Of a DNA stretch of 64,000 nt, positions 25,472 through 35,236 are shown one piece after another (within the stretch, counting starts at the first letter, position 1; every line of letters begins with the position of its first letter). The DNA is taken from NCBI RefSeq assembly GCF_009931615.1, contig NZ_CP046620.1, forward strand, positions 945,501-1,009,500, written 5' to 3'. The notes under the pieces were generated by a model, which was not told where the DNA came from, made no database searches, and saw only the letters and a list, made by a program, of their open reading frames with translations. This stretch comes from Algicella marina. GTDB lineage: Bacteria; Pseudomonadota; Alphaproteobacteria; Rhodobacterales; Rhodobacteraceae. The position numbers were made by a program, and so were the translations under genes.

Positions 25472-28400
25472 TGGCAACTCTGGTTCTGGCAGCCGCCGGT
25501 TCGGCGGCCGGCACGGCCCTTGGCGGGACGATTGCCGGCATTACGACAGCGGCCATAGGGCAGGCGGTAGGGGCGACCCTCGGTTCGCTGCTCGATGCCC
25601 GGCTGCTGGGAGGTGGTGCCGCGCCGGTTGAGATCGGTCGCGTTGATACGTTTCGGCTGCAGGCGTCGCGGGAAGGGGCGCCGATACCACGTCTGTTCGG
25701 GCAGATGCGGATTGCCGGGCAAATTATCTGGTCTTCCAGCTTCCTGGAGAATGTTGCCTCTTCTGGCGGCGGGAAGGGACCGCCGAAACCGAAGACGCGA
25801 ACCTACAGCTACTCGATCAGCCTGGCGATCGCACTCTGCGAGGGTGAAGTTTCACGAATTGGCCGGGTATGGGTCGATGGCAAGCTTCTGTCGCTGGCGG
25901 ATATCAATTGGCGGCTCTATCGCGGGGATGAGAACCAGCTGCCTGACCCGACAATCGCGGCCAGCCTGCCGGACGGCGAAGCTCCGGCCTATCGCGGCAC
26001 CGCATACGTGGTGATCGAGGATCTCGATCTGACGGCGTTTGGCAACCGCATCCCGCAATTTGCTTTCGAGGTGACGCGTAAGGCGGGGGCAGGCAATGAT
26101 GTGGACGTTGCCGACCCTGCGCAACTGATCGAGGGTGTGGCGCTGGTGCCGGGAACGGGCGAGTATTCCTATGCCACGGAGCCGGTGGAGTTCGACAACG
26201 GCAAGGGTGACAACCGTATTGTTAACATCAATAACGGTGAAGGGCGGCCTGACATTGAAGTCGCCATGGAGCAGCTTGACGGAGATTTGCCAGCTTGCCA
26301 GTCCGTATCGCTGGTCATCAGCTGGTTCGGGGACGATTTGCGGGCCGGACACTGCACCCTCCGACCCAAGGTGGAACAAACGGTGCAGGACGGTGTCGAT
26401 ATGCCGTGGCGTGTTGCCGGTGTGACGCGGAGTTCTGCCGAACAAGTTTCCTATGTCGACGGACGGCCCGGTTTTGGTGGAACGCCGGCTGACGCATCCG
26501 TGGTGCAGAGCATCGACCTGCTGCGGAGCAGTGGCAAGTCCGTCATGTTTTATCCGTTCATCCTGATGGATATCCGTGCCGGTAACGGCCTGCCCGACCC
26601 CTGGAGCGATGGCGAGCAGGCGCAGGTGCCGTGGCGAGGACGGATCACGACGGCAAAGGCTCCGGGCCGGAGTGGTACGACCGATCAGACTGCAGCGGCG
26701 ACTGACGAGGTGGCAGCGTTCTTTGGCGCGGCGTCGGTTACAGATTTCAGCGTTGTAGATGGTGAAGTCATCTACTCCGGTCCGGCAGAGTGGAGTTACA
26801 GACGGTTCATTCTGCATTACGCACATCTGTGTTTGGCGGCAGGTGGCGTCGATGCTTTCTGCATCGGTTCTGAAATGAGAGCGCTGACCGCTATCCGATC
26901 AGCAAGGACGGATTTTCCAGCCGTCGAAGCGTTGCGTGTGCTGGCGGCAGACGTGCGGGCCGTTCTGGGATCAGAATGCAGGATCGGCTATGCCGCCGAC
27001 TGGTCCGAGTATTTTGGATACCACCCGGCGGATGGTTCCGAGGACGTGCTGTATCATCTCGACCCGCTCTGGGCTGATGATGAAATCGATTTTGTTGGCA
27101 TCGACAACTACATGCCGCTGTCGGACTGGCGTGACGGCAGTCACCATCTCGATGCTTCGGCCGGATCCATTTACGACCTCGAATACCTGCGCGGGAACAT
27201 CGAGGGCGGAGAGGGATACGACTGGTACTACGCACATCCGCTGGCGCGGACTGAGCAGACGCGGCAGCCGATCAGCGATGGCGCATATGACATGCCGTGG
27301 GTGTATCGCTACAAGGACATTCGCAACTGGTGGGGGCGGCCCCACTGGAACCGCATCAGCGGGGTGCGGGAGACGGAGCCGACCGGCTGGCGACCCGAGG
27401 GAAAACCAATCTGGTTTACGGAACTGGGCTGTCCGGCTGTGGACAAAGGTACGAACCAGCCGAACGTGTTCACTGACCCGCAAAGTTCGGAAAACGCACT
27501 GCCGTATCACTCCAACGGCGGGCAGGACGACTTCATTCAGGTCCGCTATCTGCAGGCGATGCTGGGATACTGGGGTGCAGCCGAAAACAATCCGGAGAGC
27601 CGCATCTACGATGGGCGGATGATCGACATGAGCCGGGCGCATGTGTGGGCCTGGGATGCGAGGCCTTGGCCGGACTTTCCTTCGCGCCTAGACGTGTGGA
27701 ACGATGGGCGGAATTACGGACGCGGGCACTGGATTTCCGGGCGGACAAACCTCGTGGCGCTGGCCGATGTCGTAAGGGAAATCACGGGACGTTCGGGTTT
27801 GGAGGAAATCGACGTCAGCCGTCTGCATGGGGCGCTACGGGGACTCGTGATTTCGGACACGGAAACGGCGCGTCAGAGCCTTCAACCGCTTATGCTGGCC
27901 TACGCCTTCGATGCCTATGATGGAGGCGGGGCACTGGTATTCCGGACCCGGAACGCCCTCGGTGTGACGCAGCTAGATCCAGATTTCATGGTCGTTGGGG
28001 AACAGGATGACACCGCGCTGCTGCTGACACGCGCCCCAGCGTCGGAAACCGCGGATCAGGTGCGGGCGAGCTTTGTTTCACATAATCAGGACTATCAGAC
28101 AGTCTCCGTCGAGGCGCGAAGGCCCGGGGGCGACAATCTGACGGTGGCCCGGACGGATCTGCCGGTCGCGATGTCACAGGATGAAGCACAGGGCATTGCC
28201 GAACGGTGGTTGGCGGAAACGCATATAGGCCGAGATGCTATCAGCTTTGGCCTCCCACGCTCTCTCCAGCGGGTCGGGCTGGGCGATGTGGTGGAAATTC
28301 CCGGAAAGGGCAGGGACCGACTCTACCGTATTGATAGGGTTGAGGAAGGTTTCGGTCGGCTTATCGAAGCACAACGGGTCGAGCGTGATCTCTATGTGCC

Positions 28401-29382
28401 GCGAGTGCGAAGGCCCGAGATTGTTTCTGCCCCCGTGCTGCGACGCGCGGCACGTGTCTATGCAGAGTTTCTGGATTTGCCCTTGCTGCGGGGCACAGAA
28501 GTGCCGCACGCACCGCATATCGCGGTGAGCGCAAGGCCTTGGCCGGGAGCCGCGGCAATTTTCTCAGCCGCCGAGGATTTCGGATACACCGTCGTCGGAG
28601 AAGTGGCGAAGCCAAGTGTGTTCGGAACTTTGATAACCGAATTGCCGAGCGCGGAACCGGGACGGTTTTCTGCCCAAGACGTGGTGGTCGATGTGAACGG
28701 CGGTACGCTGGAGAGCCGGAACAGACCGGACGTGCTGAACGGCGCCAACGTCGCGGCGCTGCGGTTCGGTGGTACCGGTGACTGGGAGGTCTTTCAATTC
28801 CAGCGCGCTGACCTCGTAGCTACGCGGCAATACCGGCTTGGCGGGTTGTTGCGCGGGCAGGCAGGGACGGAACCGCTGATACCGGAAAGCTGGCCGGTCG
28901 GTACGGATTTCGTTCTGCTGGATGGTAGTGCGACCCAGCCGGATCTGCCGCTTTCTGCGCGAGATCTTCCGCGACACTATCGTATCGGTCCGGCACACCT
29001 GCCGTATGACAACGGCGCATATCTGCATGGGGTTTACACATTTGAAGGTGTCGGATTGCGTCCATATTCACCGGTTCATCTAAAGGCTGACCGGGATGGT
29101 GACGGCGCCATCAACATGACCTGGGTGCGGCGCACACGGATAGATGGCGATGGCTGGCGGGCGGCGGACGTGCCGCTGGGCGAAGCGTATGAGCGGTATC
29201 ACGTAAGAGTTCTGAACGGATCTGAGGTTCTGAGAGAGTTTGAGCCGTCTACGACCGCTGCCGTCTACAGTGCGGCACAGCAGGCGGTTGATTCAGCACC
29301 AACAATTATCGGCATAGAAGTGGCTCAGATATCAGATAGGTTCGGGCCCGGGCTTTATACAAGGATCGATTTCGATGGCTGA
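25471..29382 (+). CDS. GTA host-recognition/tail tip protein with TIM-barrel domain (gp15)
   Basis: The largest GTA protein, 1303 residues. A glycine/alanine-rich hydrophobic N-terminus (residues 1-45) is followed by a tail-tip region (VEIGRVDTFRLQASREGAPIPRLFGQMR). The GTA TIM-barrel-like domain spans roughly residues 430-740 (FILHYAHLCLAAGGVDAFCIGSEM, DFVGIDNYMPLSDW, WFTELGCPAVDKGTNQP). A phage tail hub-like domain and a C-terminal beta-rich, Fn3-like end follow. In RcGTA this is the megatron at the tail tip that contacts the cell. It overlaps both neighbours. Confidence 0.93.
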   Translation: MATLVLAAAGSAAGTALGGTIAGITTAAIGQAVGATLGSLLDARLLGGGAAPVEIGRVDTFRLQASREGAPIPRLFGQMRIAGQIIWSSSFLENVASSGGGKGPPKPKTRTYSYSISLAIALCEGEVSRIGRVWVDGKLLSLADINWRLYRGDENQLPDPTIAASLPDGEAPAYRGTAYVVIEDLDLTAFGNRIPQFAFEVTRKAGAGNDVDVADPAQLIEGVALVPGTGEYSYATEPVEFDNGKGDNRIVNINNGEGRPDIEVAMEQLDGDLPACQSVSLVISWFGDDLRAGHCTLRPKVEQTVQDGVDMPWRVAGVTRSSAEQVSYVDGRPGFGGTPADASVVQSIDLLRSSGKSVMFYPFILMDIRAGNGLPDPWSDGEQAQVPWRGRITTAKAPGRSGTTDQTAAATDEVAAFFGAASVTDFSVVDGEVIYSGPAEWSYRRFILHYAHLCLAAGGVDAFCIGSEMRALTAIRSARTDFPAVEALRVLAADVRAVLGSECRIGYAADWSEYFGYHPADGSEDVLYHLDPLWADDEIDFVGIDNYMPLSDWRDGSHHLDASAGSIYDLEYLRGNIEGGEGYDWYYAHPLARTEQTRQPISDGAYDMPWVYRYKDIRNWWGRPHWNRISGVRETEPTGWRPEGKPIWFTELGCPAVDKGTNQPNVFTDPQSSENALPYHSNGGQDDFIQVRYLQAMLGYWGAAENNPESRIYDGRMIDMSRAHVWAWDARPWPDFPSRLDVWNDGRNYGRGHWISGRTNLVALADVVREITGRSGLEEIDVSRLHGALRGLVISDTETARQSLQPLMLAYAFDAYDGGGALVFRTRNALGVTQLDPDFMVVGEQDDTALLLTRAPASETADQVRASFVSHNQDYQTVSVEARRPGGDNLTVARTDLPVAMSQDEAQGIAERWLAETHIGRDAISFGLPRSLQRVGLGDVVEIPGKGRDRLYRIDRVEEGFGRLIEAQRVERDLYVPRVRRPEIVSAPVLRRAARVYAEFLDLPLLRGTEVPHAPHIAVSARPWPGAAAIFSAAEDFGYTVVGEVAKPSVFGTLITELPSAEPGRFSAQDVVVDVNGGTLESRNRPDVLNGANVAALRFGGTGDWEVFQFQRADLVATRQYRLGGLLRGQAGTEPLIPESWPVGTDFVLLDGSATQPDLPLSARDLPRHYRIGPAHLPYDNGAYLHGVYTFEGVGLRPYSPVHLKADRDGDGAINMTWVRRTRIDGDGWRAADVPLGEAYERYHVRVLNGSEVLREFEPSTTAAVYSAAQQAVDSAPTIIGIEVAQISDRFGPGLYTRIDFDG

Positions 29383-30088
29383 AACCTATCAGTTCGCACT
29401 GCCGCTTGTGGCAGCGTCGCAAGCGCAGAAACATGTTACTGTGAACGAGGCATTGGCGAGGCTCGATGCGGTGGCACAACTGCGTGTCGTATCTTCCACA
29501 ATCAGCGCGCCGCCGCCGATGCCGCAAGACGGGGCGGCGTATCTGGTACCTGCCGGTGCAACCGCAGACTGGGCCGGGCAGACGGGTGGCTTGGCGCTTG
29601 CCGCCAATGGGGGGTGGGAATTCATCAGTCCGCGTGCGGGCTGGAAGCTCTGGGATGAAAGCACCGGCGAATGGCAGATGTTCGATGGCCAGCAGTGGGT
29701 TGCGGGAGCTGAAGTGATTGGGGCCACCGGGGCGGCCAGTGTCTCGCGCATTGTCGAAATCAGCCATACCCTGGCTGGCGGAGCAAGTTCGACGGTAGCG
29801 GCAGCAATTCCGGCATTAACCTCCGTTACTGGGGTCACGGCACGGGTCACATCTGTGCTTGAAGGAACTGCCGCGACGTGGCGGCTTGGCGTTCCCGGTT
29901 CTGACGACAGGTATGGAAACAGCCTTGGCAAAGCGCTCAACAGCTACTGCATTGGTTTGAGCGGGGCGCCGGTGGCTTATTATGCCGATACTGATATCGT
30001 GATCAGTGGCGAGGGTGGAAACCTGTCTGGCGGCGCCGTGACCATCGCTGTACATCTGAAGGGAATTCAGCCGCCAAGGGCGATATGA
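29375..30088 (+). CDS. DUF2793 protein, probable GTA head spike or fibre
   Basis: A 237-residue protein overlapping the end of gp15 by 8 bp. ETYQFALPLVAASQAQKHVTVNEALARLDA and FISPRAGWKLWDESTGEWQMFDGQQWV are the DUF2793 signature; the remaining ~115 residues are Ala/Gly/Ser/Thr-rich and beta-like. In R. capsulatus a DUF2793-type protein from a separate locus is, as I recall, part of the head spikes that bind capsule polysaccharide. Here it is joined to the main cluster, so the link is inference. Confidence 0.75.
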   Translation: MAETYQFALPLVAASQAQKHVTVNEALARLDAVAQLRVVSSTISAPPPMPQDGAAYLVPAGATADWAGQTGGLALAANGGWEFISPRAGWKLWDESTGEWQMFDGQQWVAGAEVIGATGAASVSRIVEISHTLAGGASSTVAAAIPALTSVTGVTARVTSVLEGTAATWRLGVPGSDDRYGNSLGKALNSYCIGLSGAPVAYYADTDIVISGEGGNLSGGAVTIAVHLKGIQPPRAI

Positions 30089-30489
30089 TAGGCCGCTGGC
30101 GCACGCTAAACAGAGCTTCTTCGCAGGCTCGAATTCATCATGACAGGTTATGCGGGTAGCAAAGGTTCGTTGTCCTCACGCTACTGTGCTGCCAGAGGGT
30201 GCAGCCGCTGCATGCGTCGGCAGGCGTGGGTGGCTTCGGCGACAGTCTGGCTCTGGAGCACATTGATGCCACTGAGATGCCAACTCGATGTTGATCAAGG
30301 TTTACGGCCGCGTTGGTGTCGTCAGATTTTCACAATGCGTATCAAGTATTTACAGGTTTGCTTGCACCAAAAGTCTGTGTCTATTCACCTCGGATTGATC
30401 CATCCATTCTCCTCAGCAGGCTTGATTTCCTTCCGGATTGGTACGATGTCAGAAACGACACGGTAAAGTTCCGATATGGAGGCATCCAC
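30089..30489 (+). other. Intergenic region between the GTA cluster and cysE
   Basis: A 401-bp stretch with no gene that I can support. The reading frame of cysE stays open back to 30313, but the amino acids before 30490 look unlike the family. No clear GTA terminator or cysE promoter was found by eye. Confidence 0.5.
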
Positions 30490-31308
30490 ATGGTGCTCAG
30501 CAAACCAAGCCTGAAGTCCGTGGATCCGCTCTGGTCCACGATACGCGCTGAAGCAGAAGAAGTGACCCGGAACGAGCCCTTGATGGCCGCTATGGTCCAT
30601 TCGGGTATCCTCTATCACAAGTCTCTGGAAAGCGTGCTGAGCTTCCGTCTGGCACAAAAGCTTTCCTCCGAAGACATGCCGGAACTTATCCTGCGTGAAA
30701 TACTCGATGCCGCCTATGCGAAGCAGCCGGACCTCGTGGAAGCCGCACGCGCCGACATGCTGGCAGTGTTCGAACGTGACCCGGCGTGCCACCGCTTGAT
30801 CCAGCCCTTGCTGTTCTTCAAGGGCTACCAGGCTGTGCAGGCCTTCCGTCTGTCGCATTTTCTCTGGAAGGAAGGTCGCAAGGATCTGGCATACTTCGTG
30901 CAGATGCGAACCTCTGAGATTTTCGGTGTGGACATCCATCCCGGCGCCCGCATCGGTTACGGCGTAATGATTGACCACGCCCATTCAATTGTTATCGGCG
31001 AGACGGCTGTGGTCGGCAACAACGTGTCGATGCTGCATTCGGTGACACTGGGTGGAACTGGCAAGGAAGATGACGACCGGCATCCCAAGATCGGCGATGG
31101 TGTTCTGATCGGTGCGGGAGCGGCTGTCCTTGGCAATATCAAGGTCGGTAACTGCTCGCGTATCGCGTCCGGCTCCGTCGTGCTACAAGAGGTGCCGCCC
31201 TGCAAGACGGTAGCCGGTGTGCCTGCACGCATTGTCGGTGAGGCCGGATGTTCGGAACCCGCGAAATCGATGGACCAACTGCTCAAGGGTCACGTCGAGA
31301 CAATCTGA
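30490..31308 (+). CDS. cysE: Serine O-acetyltransferase
   Basis: CysE makes O-acetylserine, the precursor of cysteine. The 272-residue protein has the helical N-terminal domain (DPLWSTIRAEAEEVTRNEPLM) and the left-handed hexapeptide-repeat domain: EIFGVDIHPGARIGYGVMIDHAHSIVIGETAVVGNN with the catalytic His, then HPKIGDGVLIGAGAAVLGNIKVG. ATG 30490 follows ggagg at 30478-30482. cysE directly after the GTA cluster is a common arrangement in Rhodobacteraceae. Confidence 0.95.
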   Translation: MVLSKPSLKSVDPLWSTIRAEAEEVTRNEPLMAAMVHSGILYHKSLESVLSFRLAQKLSSEDMPELILREILDAAYAKQPDLVEAARADMLAVFERDPACHRLIQPLLFFKGYQAVQAFRLSHFLWKEGRKDLAYFVQMRTSEIFGVDIHPGARIGYGVMIDHAHSIVIGETAVVGNNVSMLHSVTLGGTGKEDDDRHPKIGDGVLIGAGAAVLGNIKVGNCSRIASGSVVLQEVPPCKTVAGVPARIVGEAGCSEPAKSMDQLLKGHVETI

Positions 31309-31390
31309 AAATGCGCATGATTGAGGGTTGATCCCGACGCTCGCGTCGGAAACGATGTATGCATCTTTTTAAATTCTGGACAGGTGCATC

Positions 31391-32851
31391 ATGAAGTCCC
31401 TTCTCATTGGCGCGAGCAGCGCAGTCTTTCTTACTGCAGCGCCGGCGCTGGCCCTTACGCCGGCTGAATTCGTGGAAGAGCTCAAGGCACTCTACGAAGC
31501 TCAGGGCATGAATTTTGAGCTTGGCGAGCAGGAAACTGACGGTGAGGCGGAGGTACTGCGCGATTTCGGGTCCACGATTGAAGACAAGAACGGTCTAACC
31601 ACCAGTTTCAGCGTCGGCGAGATGCGGGTCGCTCCGACAAGTGATGAGGGCTACGAAGTTGTTGTAACATTCCCGCCTGAGGTCCAGATCGTCTCAACTT
31701 CATCCGTTGACGACGAGACAGTTGAAATGGCCTTCACCATCGCATCCGACGGCCGTTACCTTGTGCGCCGAGCCGGTGATTTTCTGGAAGGTCTGTCCGA
31801 GTTCACGTCACTTACCGTTACACTCGACAGTCTGGAAGGTGGTGACGATGTGCCGTCGATGGATCTTTCGGTGGATGTTACGGATCTGGTTGGTACTGCC
31901 AGCTACTCCTTGGAGGAAGACATCCAGAAGTTCGACTACACTATCGGTGCGATGGGGTACTCCGTAAAAATCGACGATCCGGAGGCCGAAATGGACATGT
32001 CCGGCACCTACGCAGACATGACAGCAAAGGGCGAGTTTGGAATTTCCAATTCGAGCGACCCGGAAGCCTTCCTCAGGACCGACGAAATGCGAACCATGGA
32101 ACTGGTTGCGGCCAGCTCCGATTTTTCGGTCGACAGCAACACACCTCAGGGGCCGTTCTCCATCAGCGGCAAAACCGGCGAGACTGCACTCAGCTTTTCT
32201 TTCGGAAAGGGACAGATCGCATACTCGACCTATGGCGATGATGTCGCGCTGCAGGTTGACGGAGGTGCAATTCCGTTTCCGGTGAAGGCGACTATGGCGC
32301 GGTTGGAATCCAGCATGGCGATGCCCTTGGTGCCAACGGGCGAGCCGGGTGAGATGGCAGTGTCTCTGGCAATGGCTGATGTCGAGGTGGATGAGTCGCT
32401 CTGGGGTATGTTTGACCCGGGCCAGTCTTTGCCGCGGGAGCCTGCAACTATCGAACTGGATGTTACCAGCAAGGCCAGCGCGCTTCACTCTCTGATGGAT
32501 GAAGATGCAATGACGGCAGGGCAGATGCCGTGGGAGTTCGAGGATGTCCAGTTGCGCAATCTGCGCGTCAGCATTGCCGGTGCCGAAATCACCGGACAAG
32601 GTTCGGCGGTGATGAACAACGCTGGCCCGGTACCCATGCCAGTGGGCGGCATCGACCTGTCGATCAGGGGGGTCAACGGACTTGTCGGCTCGCTGACCGA
32701 AATGGGCCTGCTGGCACCGGAACAGGCCATGCCGGTGCAGATGATGCTGGGCATGTTCGCCAAGCCCGGATCGGAGCCCGACACCTTCACCTCTCGCGTC
32801 GAGATGACGGAAGAGGGTGGCATTCTCGCCAACGGCATTCCGCTCCAATAG
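31391..32851 (+). CDS. DUF2125 family exported protein
   Basis: A 486-residue protein with a signal peptide (MKSLLIGASSAVFLTAAPALA, likely cleavage after ALA at residue 22). The rest is acidic and rich in beta strands, with the late segment PVPMPVGGIDLSIRGVNGLV typical of DUF2125 proteins of alphaproteobacteria. Probably periplasmic or outer-membrane associated. No enzyme motif is visible and the function is not known. Confidence 0.8.
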   Translation: MKSLLIGASSAVFLTAAPALALTPAEFVEELKALYEAQGMNFELGEQETDGEAEVLRDFGSTIEDKNGLTTSFSVGEMRVAPTSDEGYEVVVTFPPEVQIVSTSSVDDETVEMAFTIASDGRYLVRRAGDFLEGLSEFTSLTVTLDSLEGGDDVPSMDLSVDVTDLVGTASYSLEEDIQKFDYTIGAMGYSVKIDDPEAEMDMSGTYADMTAKGEFGISNSSDPEAFLRTDEMRTMELVAASSDFSVDSNTPQGPFSISGKTGETALSFSFGKGQIAYSTYGDDVALQVDGGAIPFPVKATMARLESSMAMPLVPTGEPGEMAVSLAMADVEVDESLWGMFDPGQSLPREPATIELDVTSKASALHSLMDEDAMTAGQMPWEFEDVQLRNLRVSIAGAEITGQGSAVMNNAGPVPMPVGGIDLSIRGVNGLVGSLTEMGLLAPEQAMPVQMMLGMFAKPGSEPDTFTSRVEMTEEGGILANGIPLQ

Positions 32852-32891
32852 GTCACTACTCCGCAAGCCACCACCGGCTTGCGAATTTGTC

Positions 32892-33800
32892 TCAGCTGTG
32901 CCCGATCAACTGTGCATCATCGCAGGCGTCGGGCGCGCACTCCAGTTCCAGCGTTGTGTGGGATATGCCGAACGCGTCAGCCAGCCGCGTCTTGATGTCA
33001 GCCTTGATCGTGGAAGAGGCCTCCCATTTTTCCGGTGTGATCACAATATGCGCCTCGACGGCGGCAGTATGCTCCTGCATCTGCCAGACGTGCACATGGT
33101 GTACGCTGTCCACTCCATCCACAGCCGTCATTGCCGAAACGATTTCGCGCACATCCACTTCCGGCGGAGAGGCAAGCATGAGAATGCGGATGACGCCGCC
33201 AATTTCCGACAATGCCTGCCAAAGGATGTAGCCGGAGATCATCAGTGTCACCAGCGGATCGACGATATTCCAGCCGAATAGCAGTACAAGTGTTCCCGCA
33301 AGGATCACGGCAATGGAGCCGAGAGCGTCGGCGACATTGTGCAGGAAGGCAGCTCGGATGTTGGCGCTGTCTTTTGACATGGCGAAGGTCAACGCAGCGG
33401 TCACGGCATCAACGATCAACGCTATTCCGGCGATAATGACAATCAGCCAGCCTTCCACGGGCTGTGGGTCCGTGAAACGCATGACAGCCTCAAAGGCGAG
33501 GTATAGGCCAATGACGATCAGCGTCGTGTAATTGATCAGCGCCGCAACAATTTCCGCCCGGCCGTATCCGAAGGTCATCTCTTCGTTTGCCGGTCGGCGG
33601 GCGATTTTGCGTGCGGCAAAGGCGATAATCAGCGAAATTGCATCTGAGAAATTGTGCAGAGCATCGGCGATTAGCGCGAGGGAACCTGCCAGCACTCCAC
33701 CGATAACTTGCGCGGCGGTCAGCCCGAGGTTGACCAGCACAGCGATGGCAACGCGGCGATCTCCGGCGTCTGGGTCTACATGGTGGTGGCCGTGGCCCAT
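32892..33800 (-). CDS. Cation diffusion facilitator family metal transporter
   Basis: A 302-residue proton-metal antiporter, probably exporting Zn(II) or a similar ion. His-rich N-terminus (MGHGHHHVDPD), six membrane segments, and the metal-site motifs ALIADALHNFSDA in segment 2 and FLHNVADALGSIA in segment 5 (HxxxD), then a cytoplasmic C-terminal domain (HHVHVWQMQEHTAAVEAHI). ATG 33800 is preferred over the adjacent TTG at 33803. It is convergent with the DUF2125 gene (40 bp apart). Confidence 0.93.
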   Translation of the reverse strand: MGHGHHHVDPDAGDRRVAIAVLVNLGLTAAQVIGGVLAGSLALIADALHNFSDAISLIIAFAARKIARRPANEEMTFGYGRAEIVAALINYTTLIVIGLYLAFEAVMRFTDPQPVEGWLIVIIAGIALIVDAVTAALTFAMSKDSANIRAAFLHNVADALGSIAVILAGTLVLLFGWNIVDPLVTLMISGYILWQALSEIGGVIRILMLASPPEVDVREIVSAMTAVDGVDSVHHVHVWQMQEHTAAVEAHIVITPEKWEASSTIKADIKTRLADAFGISHTTLELECAPDACDDAQLIGHS

Positions 33801-33861
33801 CAAGGTTCTCTTGGCTGCTCGCGGCTAAGGGTAGGGCCCGCAAACCGAAGATCAAAGCAAA

Positions 33862-33892
33862 AGGGCCGCGCCGGGGTTTCCGGCGCGGCCCT
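33862..33892 (-). terminator. Rho-independent terminator of the pdh operon
   Basis: A 13-bp perfect, GC-rich stem (33862-33874 with 33880-33892, core gggccgcgccgg) with a 5-base loop. On the minus strand it is followed by TTTTGCTTTG. It lies 18 bp past the pdhC stop. The plus strand also has eight T after the stem, so it may act both ways. Confidence 0.8.
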
Positions 33893-33910
33893 TTTTTTTA
33901 TGCCCGCCAA

Positions 33911-35224
33911 TCAGGCTAGCATGTTCATCGGATCTTCGAGGTAACCCTTGATTGCCGCAAGGAACTCCGCTCCTAAAGCTCCGTCGATCACTCGGTGATC
34001 GACGGAGAGCGTGACGGACATCACTGTCGCCACTTTCAATTCTCCATCCACACCGACAACAGGTTTTTTCACCCCGGCACCTACCGCGAGGATGGAGGCG
34101 TGGGGCGGGTTGATGACCGCGTCGAAGTTTTCCACGCCCATCATTCCGAGATTGGAAATGGCAAACGTGCCGCCCTGATATTCGTGCGGAGCAAGCTTGC
34201 GGTCGCGCGCCCGCCCTGCCAGGTCCTTCATTTCCTTCGAGAGAGACGAAAGCGTCTTTGTATCCGCATCCCGCAGGACGGGCGTGAACAATCCGCCCTC
34301 GATGGCTACGGCAACCGCGACGTCCGAAGGTTTCAGTTTCAGCACCCGGTCACCGGCCCAGACGGCATTGCAATCCGGCACGTCCTGCAGGGCCAGGGCA
34401 CAGGCTTTGATAATGAAATCGTTGACCGAGAGTTTCACTCCGCGACTTTCCAGCGATTTGTTGAGCTGGCCACGGAACGCCATCAACTCGTCGAGAATGA
34501 TGTCGCGACGCAGGTAGAAATGGGGAATCGTCTGCTTGGCCTCGGAGAGCCGCGCCGCAATTGTTTTGCGCATTCCGTCCAGCGGCACCTCCTCGAAGTC
34601 CCGATCGGCGTACATCTTCGCCACCGCATCGGCACTCATCCCGGCGGGGGCAACGGCAGCCTTCGGTGCATCGGCCTTGGCCGGGGCGCTGTCGGCGGGC
34701 TTGGCTTCGGCCTTTTCAACATCGGCCTTCACGATGCGACCCTTCGGGCCCGAGCCCTTGACCGACGCCAGATCGAGGCCCTTGTCCTTCGCAATTCGCC
34801 GCGCCAGCGGAGAGGCGAAGATGCGCGAGCCGTCGCTCGCCTCCGGTGCAGCTTGCGCAGGAGATGTAGCGGGGGTCTTGTCGGAGACCGGCACGTTTTC
34901 GGGCTCGGATTTGTCCTCTTTCGCCGCAGGCGCAGGATCGTCACCGCCAGTCGACGCGCCCTCGGCGGCAGAAGCATCCTCACCTTCCTCGAGCAACACA
35001 GCGATCAGGTCGTTCACTTTCACGCCTTCGGTGCCCTCTGCGACGACGATCTTGCCCATTCGGCCTTCGTCCACCGCCTCGAACTCCATCGTCGCCTTGT
35101 CGGTTTCGATTTCGGCAATAACGTCGCCGGAGGCGATTTCGTCGCCTTCCTTGACGAGCCACTTGGCCAGCGTGCCTTCCTCCATTGTCGGGGATAGGGC
35201 GGGCATCAACAGATTGATGGTCAT
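33911..35224 (-). CDS. pdhC: Pyruvate dehydrogenase complex, dihydrolipoyl acetyltransferase (E2)
   Basis: The 437-residue E2 core transfers the acetyl group to CoA. Lipoyl domain at residues 2-77 with lipoyl Lys in [16 protein letters not shown], an acidic Ala/Pro linker, the peripheral subunit-binding domain about residues 130-167 (FASPLARRIAKDKGLDLASVKGSGPKG), a second flexible linker, and the catalytic domain ending with the DHRVIDGALGAEFL active-site motif. Third gene of pdhA-pdhB-pdhC; 12 bp after pdhB. Confidence 0.96.
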   Translation of the reverse strand: MTINLLMPALSPTMEEGTLAKWLVKEGDEIASGDVIAEIETDKATMEFEAVDEGRMGKIVVAEGTEGVKVNDLIAVLLEEGEDASAAEGASTGGDDPAPAAKEDKSEPENVPVSDKTPATSPAQAAPEASDGSRIFASPLARRIAKDKGLDLASVKGSGPKGRIVKADVEKAEAKPADSAPAKADAPKAAVAPAGMSADAVAKMYADRDFEEVPLDGMRKTIAARLSEAKQTIPHFYLRRDIILDELMAFRGQLNKSLESRGVKLSVNDFIIKACALALQDVPDCNAVWAGDRVLKLKPSDVAVAVAIEGGLFTPVLRDADTKTLSSLSKEMKDLAGRARDRKLAPHEYQGGTFAISNLGMMGVENFDAVINPPHASILAVGAGVKKPVVGVDGELKVATVMSVTLSVDHRVIDGALGAEFLAAIKGYLEDPMNMLA

Positions 35225-35236
35225 CTCTTCTTCCCC

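Noticed and set aside
30313-30489. N-terminal extension of CysE
   Set aside because: A strong ribosome site precedes ATG 30490, where the family's N-terminus begins.
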